DNA of 64,000 bases, taken from assembly GCF_000787575.1 (NCBI RefSeq), contig NW_012236530.1:502734-566733 (forward strand). Reading direction: 5' to 3'. Source of the stretch: Acytostelium subglobosum LB1. Taxonomy: Eukaryota; Evosea; Eumycetozoa; Acytosteliales; Acytosteliaceae. The translations under genes were made by a program, and so were the position numbers. A model generated the notes under the pieces. The model worked only from the letters and a program-made list of their open reading frames with translations. It did no database searches and was not told the origin of the DNA. Below, one piece after another: positions 33,153 to 41,602 of this stretch (its first letter is position 1; each line of letters opens with the position of its first letter).

Positions 33153-35798
33153 ATGGCAACTGACAGCTTGGAATCAACCAAGTTGACGTACGAACAGGAG
33201 TCATACTTCAAACAACAGTTGCTAAAGTACTCGGTGTTGGAGGAAATGAAGGTGTACTTTAGCGATGCAGACTTTCTCAACGAGACATTGTTCCTGCGAT
33301 TCCTGTTTGACCAGCTGACGACCATTCCTCTGCTGGCCAACAAGGAGTCGGCCAAACAGCGTTTCCGGCAGCTGATTCATACACTGCCACAGATCGTCAT
33401 CCAGTCGCAGCTGGCCTCCAAGGCCGAGACCACGGACCAGTTCCGCAAGTTTGTCGTCAAGGTGTTTGACGTGGCCTTGCGTACGCCCCAAGAGAAGCTG
33501 CACGACAAGACGCTCAAGATCTTCATAGACCCATCGATTGAACAGGACAGGAAGGACCGCGCAAAGAACAGGCGTCGTGGCAAGATGAACAATCAGGACA
33601 CACTTGACGACATTGAGGACGATAAGGTGATGGAGGATAGACAGAAGAATCAAAAGGACATTGAGCGCGATGAATCAATCACCAAGCTGCAGAAGAAGCT
33701 CACTGAGCTGACACAGATCATCATTATGAACGTCGAGAAGAAGAATCAGGAGGCCATGGGCAAGGAGGCTCACAACGGAATCTCATCGCTGTTCAACTTG
33801 ATCCTCAAGACCAAGCACTTCAAGGATCTGCCGGGCGAGTTCTCGGAGTTCACCGACACTGTGATCAAGATCATGGCTCTGTGGATGGAGAGGGAGATGC
33901 GCGATCAAAAGCAGGTTCAAAAGGCCAAGCGTCTGTACATGATCACACCAGTCAAGGCCATCAGGGCGTCACTGGCAATCGCCAACCCAATCACCTTGTT
34001 GAAGGGATTCATTCTCCTGTTCTTGGCCAAGCCGTTTGGCGCCAGGAATCTCATTCAGACTATTGCCTCTGTCATGGTGGAGAGTGGCAAGACCGATCGC
34101 ACACTGAGGAAGGCGCAAAAGACTGCCGAGACTGCGCTACAGACGCTGCCCAACAAGAACACACGCAAGCTCCTGCTGCAAAAGATGAAGGGCTTCGTCT
34201 CCAACATGCACCAGATATCGACGTATGATGGCGTACAGATCGCCTACTTCAAGGAGATCCCCGACGCCCTGTCCATCATGCAATACCAGTGGCCCTCGAG
34301 TCCGCCCATCGACTCGGACATCATTGCATCGCTCGAGGAGGACCACTTCAAGACACTGTTTGAGTACGTCAAGATGGAGAGGAGAAAGAAGGAGAAGAAC
34401 GACTTTATCGAGATATTGGGCAACGACGAGATGATCGACATCATCAGAGAGTTGCTGCCCGTCCTGTACGAGCCGCTAGGCAAGCTCTTCTGCAAGGCCA
34501 ACATTGGCTATCACTTTGAGAAGCTGGCCCATGTGCTCAAGAAGATCATCACTGTCGCCGAGACTGGCGAGCTACACGAGGACGACGATCAAGACCTCGA
34601 GTTGAAATCTACCGACTCGAGCACAGACGACGAGTTTGACGATCCTCCTCAATCAAGGTCGGCTGGTAACACTCCACCAATAGTATCTGCCAACTCTACA
34701 GACAACAACAATAGTATCAAGAAGAGCAATAGCAGCAGCAGCGGTGGATTGATGAAGTCACTCAGCTGGTTCAGACCATCCAACTTGTTTGGATCGGCCA
34801 AGTCGCAGCCTACCACTCCCGTGCAGCATCATTCAACACCAACAACGCCCAACACGCCAAGTGGCGAGCCACTCGAGTTGGAGGCCGACGACTTGAAGAA
34901 GAAGTTCAGGAAGGACAAGAAGGCAGCGATCTCGATGCAAGAGCGACTGGCGCTGTTTGAGGACGTCAACTTCCTGCTCATGGAGAAGATCTACGACATG
35001 GTGCACGACCTGGTACTATCCGACGCCAAGATGAACATTTTGAACGACGGCTCCATCCAGACGGGCATGCTGTCGCAATCTGTCAGCTGGCTGTTGGGTC
35101 TGCTGCAGTTCCTCAAGGACGAGGAGGTGGATGTCACCAGTCAGATCTTTGACCCCCTGTCGCCGTCGATGAAGGAGAAGGTGATCGATGAGCTCAACCT
35201 GATCGTTGAGTATCGCAAGTGGAGACTGGATCATTGTGACTATGACAAGGAGGAGAAGGAGAAGAAGGAGCAGGAGGAGAAGGACAAGGAACAGGACAAG
35301 GACAAGGACAAGGACAAAGATTCAAAGAAGAAGAAGAAGCAGCAAAAGGAGAAGGATGACAAGAAGACAAAGACTACCACAACAACCACTACCACGACTA
35401 CGACTACATCTACGACGACGACGACCAAGACAGCAGACAAAGAAGGAGAGAATGGCGGTGAGAAAGAGAACGAAGAGAAGGAGGAGGTAGAGGAGGAACC
35501 AGGACCTCCAAAGCCCAAACCAGAGTACATACCACAGCTCATAGGACCATTCGTCGAGTTGATCAAGTCGAGGTTCCAGAGACTGGGCGACCCAAGCAAA
35601 TACTCACTGACCAATCTCTCAAAGATCATTGTCAACCCCGAGGACATACCCGATGTCGTAGAGAGTAAACTGAACTCTGCAACATCTCCAACACCATCAT
35701 CATTGTCAGACGACCACAACAACAACAACAACAATACGACACACAGTTGTCCGGCAACACCAATATCTACGACAACCACTACTAGTAGTAGTCAATAG
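33153..35798 (+). CDS. PXB/DUF3818-like putative lipid-binding protein
   Basis: An intronless frame of 881 residues. The N-terminal 120 residues are helical (KLTYEQESYFKQQLLKYSVL, LNETLFLRFLFDQLTTIPLL), and a long charged coiled segment follows. Residues about 230-480 include ASLAIANPITLLKGFILLFLAKPFGARNLIQT, a block I associate with the PX-associated (DUF3818/PXB) family of fungi and amoebae, which includes yeast Ypr097w/Lec1, a protein linked to lipid distribution. The C-terminal part has Ser/Thr/Pro-rich linkers, a Lys/Asp-rich repeat (DKDKDKDKD) and poly-Thr. No transmembrane segment or PX motif is obvious. The family call rests on recall of motif style and needs a profile search. Confidence 0.6.
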   Translation: MATDSLESTKLTYEQESYFKQQLLKYSVLEEMKVYFSDADFLNETLFLRFLFDQLTTIPLLANKESAKQRFRQLIHTLPQIVIQSQLASKAETTDQFRKFVVKVFDVALRTPQEKLHDKTLKIFIDPSIEQDRKDRAKNRRRGKMNNQDTLDDIEDDKVMEDRQKNQKDIERDESITKLQKKLTELTQIIIMNVEKKNQEAMGKEAHNGISSLFNLILKTKHFKDLPGEFSEFTDTVIKIMALWMEREMRDQKQVQKAKRLYMITPVKAIRASLAIANPITLLKGFILLFLAKPFGARNLIQTIASVMVESGKTDRTLRKAQKTAETALQTLPNKNTRKLLLQKMKGFVSNMHQISTYDGVQIAYFKEIPDALSIMQYQWPSSPPIDSDIIASLEEDHFKTLFEYVKMERRKKEKNDFIEILGNDEMIDIIRELLPVLYEPLGKLFCKANIGYHFEKLAHVLKKIITVAETGELHEDDDQDLELKSTDSSTDDEFDDPPQSRSAGNTPPIVSANSTDNNNSIKKSNSSSSGGLMKSLSWFRPSNLFGSAKSQPTTPVQHHSTPTTPNTPSGEPLELEADDLKKKFRKDKKAAISMQERLALFEDVNFLLMEKIYDMVHDLVLSDAKMNILNDGSIQTGMLSQSVSWLLGLLQFLKDEEVDVTSQIFDPLSPSMKEKVIDELNLIVEYRKWRLDHCDYDKEEKEKKEQEEKDKEQDKDKDKDKDSKKKKKQQKEKDDKKTKTTTTTTTTTTTTSTTTTTKTADKEGENGGEKENEEKEEVEEEPGPPKPKPEYIPQLIGPFVELIKSRFQRLGDPSKYSLTNLSKIIVNPEDIPDVVESKLNSATSPTPSSLSDDHNNNNNNTTHSCPATPISTTTTTSSSQ

Positions 35799-36814
35799 GC
35801 TTGTATAGTATACATCTTAGTATAATATAATCTTTACAATACATGTATTATTCCTTTGAATTATCGATCTCTTATTCAATTCTATTCTTTGGTTCTGTTC
35901 TTGGTGGCACGCCTATGGTGACGACGATTGTGATGATGATGATTATGATTGATTGGGTGGGTGGGCAACATTGATGTCCAACTCGGAAACACCATGACCA
36001 ATGACCTCTTCAAACAGATACTTCAAAAAAACAAAAAAACGATGTGTTTGTGTGTGTGTTGGATCATTGACATTCAAGTTAGACAATCCAAAGCCGACTA
36101 CCCACAATGCATCATGACCTTGTCAAGGACACACACACACACAGTCAGATGTGCGTCAATGTTGGAAGTGTGTTAACGCGAGAAACGCTCATGTCTTTGT
36201 CTGGTGAGTGTGTGTGTTTGTTTGTTGGTGACCTAACACACACAAACGACGAACCTTCAGGCCTTCTATCTGGATAGTCTCCCCTACCCTTGGTTTGTTT
36301 TTATTCAACAATAACAACAACCAGTTGGTTGGCTTGAATGAATCGATGGATGGACACCTACTCATGAGAGTGAGTGCACTCATACATGACACCTTGCAAC
36401 ACCCATCCCATGCATGAATGCATGCACTCATACAACATGCTTGTTGTTAATGACCAGTCAAATACATCTTGTTCTTCTTGAAAGCCCTCACTCTATCTTT
36501 CTTTACTTACTCATTCATTCATTCATTCACTTGTTCGTTATTATTCATTCATTCAACCAACAACAACTACTATCTTTGTTCATTAATAATAATAACTTTA
36601 TCTTAGTAACAGTAATAATAATATATATTGGGAACTACAACAGACACAATTGCTCAGAAATTTGGCATTCAATCTCGAGGACGGACTTAGACCTCGACTT
36701 GCCCGACCCATCATATAGGCCATCAACCAATCAATCAATCTGAATCCCAATCAATCACACACAAACACACACCCAATCATTGTATCTATATAATAATACA
36801 TCAATCAATCAATA
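35799..36814. other. One-kilobase spacer, possibly with unrecognised exons
   Basis: Mostly AT-rich and CACACA-rich sequence with the promoter of the next gene (CAATCAATCAATA just before its ATG). Two short minus-strand pieces look somewhat coding: one near 35950-36020 (LFEEVIGHGVSELDIN) after a T-rich acceptor-like site, and one near 36247-36300 (PRVGETIQIEGLK). The plus strand is also open across the first, so I do not call a gene. Confidence 0.3.
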
Positions 36815-38659
36815 ATGGAATCAATGGAGACAGACTACAAGACTTTGTATTCCAGTCTAAAGAGGAAATACAATATGATCAATGAGGAGAAGGATCAAGC
36901 TCAACTGATGCTTGAACATGCCAAGAGGCAGATCAAGAAGTTGGCCAAAGAGAAGAGGTATGTGGTAGTTGATGCTTTGGGAAATGGACCGCGCACACAC
37001 TCACACTCACACACTCGATCATTCAATCAATCAATCAATCGATCGATTAGCTTCTTGTTGGACCGACTGATCAAGTTTGAAGAGGTATCTTCCGACTCTG
37101 AGGGAGAGAGTGAAATTGTAACGCCAATGAAGCAGCAACAGCAACACAAGTCACTCCCAGCACTGGCGCCATCATCAGCGTCGCCCATAATAGAGATGAA
37201 GGACCAGGTGGTCCGGGAAAGAGAAAGGGAAAGAGACAGAGGTGATCGTGACAACAGATCCAGGAATGATACTGGTAGAAGTAGTGATAGAGTACAACAG
37301 AGTGGTGATGGTGGCAGTAGTAGCAGTAGAGGTAGTGACCGTGCCAATGACAGAGGAAGTGGAAAGGATAGAGATATGATCAGGGAAAAGGATAGACAAC
37401 AAGCTAAAGTGGAGCTGAAACAACAACAACAGCAACAACAACCATCACAACAAAGAGAAAAGAGAGAGAAAGAGAGGAGAGAGGTACCATCATCATCAAG
37501 TGATTATTATGCCAAGGCGGCCGAGGAGGAGAGATCTTCAAGCGGTGGCAAGAAGTCGAATGGCAGACTGGGCGGACAGATGCATGCCAATCCACCCGAG
37601 AAAAAGGATGGCAAGTCCTCCTCCGCTGGACACGACTCGAAAGACCACCAGCTGCCGATTGACAAATACTCGGCCCAGGCCCTTCCAGACCTGAGGGACA
37701 GGGATGTCAATAGAGGAGCAGTCGCACCTGCGCCCATTGTAGAGAAAGAGATCGAGGAGTCGTCCCCAATGGTTGCCGCCGCTGTAGCCACCAATGGAGG
37801 CACACCCAAGCTCGAGGCTCAGGACGGCTTCTGCATGGCGTTTGGCAAGGATCGTCATTGCAAGAGCAAGGCATTGGCAAACTGTAGATATTGCTGGCAT
37901 CATGCGCCACTGGACCCCAACTCTGGCTACGTCTGGTGTCTTTTCGTCTCTGCCAACAAGAAGAAGTGTAACATACCGGTGCAGAAGTCCAAGGGCCAGT
38001 CCTTCTGTGCCTACCATCAGAACCAAGGTGGAAGCAAGCCCAATGGATCCGAGGGTGGCCTCAGTGCCACCGATGGCAGCGATCCAGATTCGGACGTGCC
38101 CGAGAAGAAGAAGAAGAAGCAAAAAAATAGCGACAAGTCCGACAAGAAGGACAAGGACAGATCATCAAAGAAGGATAAGCATAGTACACATGACAAGACA
38201 CCATCCTCCAGTGAGAAACGCGACAAGAACAGGGACAAGGACAGACAGTCCAAGCACGAGAGCAAGTCTAGCAGCAATGGCACCTCACCAGACAAGCCAT
38301 CTACAAGAGACAGTGGACTGACACACCATGCCATGTTGTCCGAGCCTTCATCCCCAGACGTATTCCATCTGCAAGCACAGCAGGATGCATTCGCCAAGAC
38401 ATCGCTTCCGCCAATCCTGCCATCACTCAAGTCACTGTCACCATCGCCCTCGTTCAGTCCCAAGATGGCCTCACCATTCCCGTCTGGTTCGAGTGCCAGG
38501 GGTGAGGGCATGCCACTGCACAAGCTCATGTTGGAGCAGGACAGCGAGGTAGACATTGAAGGCATGAGTAGTCCTGGCGACAGGGCACCAATCAACGAGA
38601 AGATCGCTGTCTATGACAGCTCGCCATACTCTGACGACAGGATGCCGGCCATGAACTGA
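36815..38659 (+). CDS. INO80E-like coiled coil fused to INO80D/KANSL2-type zinc domain
   Basis: Two exons (36815-36957 and 37051-38659) give 583 residues. Across the splice the N-terminus reads YKTLYSSLKRKYN...KRQIKKLAKEKSFLLDRLIKFEEV, closely following INO80E of animals (YRNLKRKL..., KSFLLDRLLQYE), including the acidic Ser-rich tail DSEGES. A long disordered middle (Arg/Asp/Glu, poly-Q) leads to a zinc domain near residues 315-375: FCMAFGKDRHCKSKALANCRYCWHH and then CLFVSANKKKCNIPV, FCAYHQ, the C-x-n-C-x3-H pattern of the potential DNA-binding domain in INO80D and KANSL2. A Lys/Asp-rich basic tail follows. By homology it is a nuclear chromatin-remodelling subunit; which complex it joins is inference. 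Confidence 0.8.
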   Translation: MESMETDYKTLYSSLKRKYNMINEEKDQAQLMLEHAKRQIKKLAKEKRYVVVDALGNGPRTHSHSHTRSFNQSINRSISFLLDRLIKFEEVSSDSEGESEIVTPMKQQQQHKSLPALAPSSASPIIEMKDQVVRERERERDRGDRDNRSRNDTGRSSDRVQQSGDGGSSSSRGSDRANDRGSGKDRDMIREKDRQQAKVELKQQQQQQQPSQQREKREKERREVPSSSSDYYAKAAEEERSSSGGKKSNGRLGGQMHANPPEKKDGKSSSAGHDSKDHQLPIDKYSAQALPDLRDRDVNRGAVAPAPIVEKEIEESSPMVAAAVATNGGTPKLEAQDGFCMAFGKDRHCKSKALANCRYCWHHAPLDPNSGYVWCLFVSANKKKCNIPVQKSKGQSFCAYHQNQGGSKPNGSEGGLSATDGSDPDSDVPEKKKKKQKNSDKSDKKDKDRSSKKDKHSTHDKTPSSSEKRDKNRDKDRQSKHESKSSSNGTSPDKPSTRDSGLTHHAMLSEPSSPDVFHLQAQQDAFAKTSLPPILPSLKSLSPSPSFSPKMASPFPSGSSARGEGMPLHKLMLEQDSEVDIEGMSSPGDRAPINEKIAVYDSSPYSDDRMPAMN

Positions 38660-38832
38660 GCTGAGTGTGTCCAATGCTCGTCCAACCATATATAATGAAT
38701 ATAGATATAGATATAGATATATATACAACAACTACACGTTTGTCGAATGGCAACAACAGCCAGCCATGGTCAAGTGATTGTCCAAGGCTTTATAAATAAA
38801 GTTATTGATCGCCACACCTCTATCTCTTGCAG

Positions 38833-39556
38833 CTACAGCTCGCCACACTCTGTAATGATAACATCCAACTTGGGCTTGCTTGTCTGTGGATTGATTGCGA
38901 CACTCTCAATCGTTCTGACGATCTTCATGCCATCGATCACCTGTCCAAATACAACATTCTTGCCATCGAGCCAGTCTGCTGTTGCACATGATATGAAGAA
39001 CTGACATCCATTACTATTAGGCTCTCCACTATTGACCATTGACAATGTACCTGGTCCAGTATGTTTCAGCTTGAAGTTCTCATCTGGGAATCGCTCTCCA
39101 TAAATCGAGGTTCTACCTGATCCATCATTCTACAAGATTGATTGAATGAGGTATAAGTATGATTGATTGATTGATTGCAACAATAACAATGATGATGATG
39201 AGTCAAGCATCATCTTACCTTTACAAAGTCTCCACCCTGTATCATAAAGTCCTTGCTAACCTTGTGAAAGCTACATCCCTTGTATCCAATCGGTTGACCC
39301 GACTTCCTATATTCGCCTGTACAGAATTGTCTGTGAATGAATAGTGTTGAGGTCAGTGACTGACACTAGTCTTTGCTGCTGTAGTGTCCAAGTCAGTAGT
39401 GATCACTTACCTAAAGTTCTCAGCTGTACGAGGTACAACATCTGCGTAGAGCTCTATCTTGATGCGACCAATCGGTTGACCTCCAATCGATATATCAAAG
39501 AATACAATAGGATTGACTATATTCGTTGCTGAACCTGTGTTGCTTGTATCTGTCAT
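38833..39556 (-). CDS. PPIH: Cyclophilin-type prolyl isomerase, PPIH orthologue
   Basis: Three exons give about 180 residues. The sequence follows PPIH closely: [85 protein letters not shown] and [14 protein letters not shown]. Active-site residues of cyclophilins (F in FHKV, Q in MIQGGDF, F in QFFI, W in DWLDGKNV) are present. PPIH (yeast has none in the same role) sits in the U4/U6-U5 tri-snRNP, where it binds PRPF4; isomerase activity is expected in the nucleus. There is no signal or transit peptide, only about 15 extra Thr/Ser/Asn-rich residues at the start. Confidence 0.92.
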
Positions 39557-39810
39557 CCTTTGGTAATATGTCTATGTTGTATTATGTATGTTTGAGTTCA
39601 AATGTATAATGACAAACGAGACACTTTATTCTTTGAAGGGTCTGGATTGACAACTTTTCGCGAACAGCAACATCTTTGAACATCATTGTTGAGTGACCAG
39701 GATCAATGATATATTGATAATGTGTGTAATATAGTGTTTGGAATAATTCCAAGTTGGTATCCAACTCATAGTAATACAATGATGAATAAATGGTATATAA
39801 ATTATGGTGT

Positions 39811-41177
39811 TTACTTTGTCAATATTTCAGCACCATCATCTGTCACTAGTACAGTATGTTCGAATTGAGCTGCCCATCCTCCATTCTTTGATGTTATTGT
39901 CCATTCATCATCCCACATCTTCCACTCTGTATAAGGTTGTGTACCCTCCACAAGTATAGGTTCTGATTGGAAATAAATAAAAGTTAGTATCCATCTCCAT
40001 CAATCCAATCCAATCCTATGATGGAGTGAACTTACCAATTGTAAATATCATATCCTTCTGAATGACATAGTCCAACTCATTGACGCATTGGAAGATGAAT
40101 GGTGGTGCGTGGAACTCTTTGCCAATACCATGCGCTACAAACTCAATTGGTATACTGTATGAATGTTTGTGTGCCACGGCCCTGGGAATGAATGATTGAG
40201 TGGAGAGGTTGATGATGTTCATGTCAGTCAATGTTTGGATGGATTGATTGATGATGCACAACATACTGAATCGATTGTCCAATGTCACTGAACGGTTTGC
40301 CAGGTTTGACAGCATTGATTCCAGCCTCCAAGGCCATTTTTGTGACTTCAAGCAGTTTGGAAGCAGCCTTGTCGATCTGTCCAACGGTGAATGTGGCCGA
40401 AGTATCGCCATGATAACCTTTGTAGAATACGGTGACGTCGATGTTGATGATGTCTCCATCAGCCAATGGCCGACTGTCCGGTATGCCATGACACAGCACT
40501 TCGTTCACTGACGTGCATATTGACTTGGGGAAGTTCTTGTAGCCCAGTGGTGATGGATATGCGCCGCGACGAACGATCTCTGCAAACACCTGACGGTCGA
40601 TCTCATCCGTAGTGACGCCAACGCGCACTAACTGGCCGGCATACTGCAGGATGTCGCGTGCCAGATGGCACGACTGACGCATCGCGGCAATGTCCTCGGC
40701 GGTGTTGATTGGAATGTCATCGTCCATTGCAAACTCCTTGATCTCCTGGCCCATTGCATAGTATGGCTTGGGTATGTGGTCGGGCACGTCGTAGCGTGGC
40801 GAAACAACACCAGGGGCGATCAAATTGTTCAAACTCCTGTTCAACTTTTGCTCCATTGATCTTCGTTCGCGTCTATTCATTGGCTTTGACTGTGCCAACT
40901 TTGGTGCTGCTGCTGCATTGTCTGTTGTTGTTGATTTGACATCTTTGTTGTTGTTGTTGTTGTTGTTTGATGCGTATGTTCGAGTGATCACATTGATATC
41001 TTTGTTATTGTTGAATGTGACATTTTGGTTGTGATGATGACCAACAAGCAGCAATGAAGTTGATGATAACGATGACCAACTATAGTTGCTAAAGTAACGA
41101 GGTGTAGTAGTAGTAGTGGTATTGAGAACTGTTTGAATGAGTCTCTTATTGACTATTGGTCTAATGATTCTATCCAT
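39811..41177 (-). CDS. METAP1D: Methionine aminopeptidase 1D, mitochondrial
   Basis: Three exons give about 400 residues. The start [19 protein letters not shown] is basic and amphipathic, as in mitochondrial presequences, followed by an Asn/Thr-rich linker; an in-frame ATG 36 nt upstream (MSVRSTKRDKH) is possible. The pita-bread catalytic domain has all expected metal ligands: Asp in IINIDVTVF, Asp in GDTSATF, His in [12 protein letters not shown]-type segment (AHGIGKEFH), Glu in FTIEPI (formed across an exon junction) and Glu in QFEHT. The substrate-pocket [15 protein letters not shown] is intact. It removes the initiator methionine from mitochondrially made or imported proteins. Confidence 0.92.
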
Positions 41178-41602
41178 TGTATGTTTGTCTCTTTTGGTAG
41201 ATCTTACACTCAAAGTCTTCGTTCGTGGGCAAAAGATAAAACTTGTGACATCTTTGGAAATTGTTTGGGGATTTACATTAATGGTGGTTCAACTTTGAAC
41301 ACTCCACCAAATCATGTGGTGTAGGTAGACTGACCATCCAGGAATATTACAGAGTAATATATATTTATATAATTTTTTATTCCATCAATCTATCATGTCG
41401 AGATTACCAACTACACTCAATTAAATAATTAATTGTTTAAAATTGTTGTTTGTGGACATCCATTCTTATATATAACTTTTTTATTATTATTATTATTATT
41501 TGGATTGTTACAATTGATGATGGTGTGTATTTAAGAATATATATATTATTATTATTATAATTATTATTATGATTGAGGAGAGGGAGGATTGGGGATTTAA
41601 GC
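41178..41602. other. AT-rich spacer, no gene seen
   Basis: The METAP1D 5' flank and the 3' flank of the p180-like gene, with (ATT)n runs near 41478-41570. Confidence 0.5.

Noticed and set aside
39582-39779. 65-codon minus frame between PPIH and METAP1D
   Set aside because: It is AT-rich, has no domain, and sits wholly in the promoter/3' interval; I could not support it.
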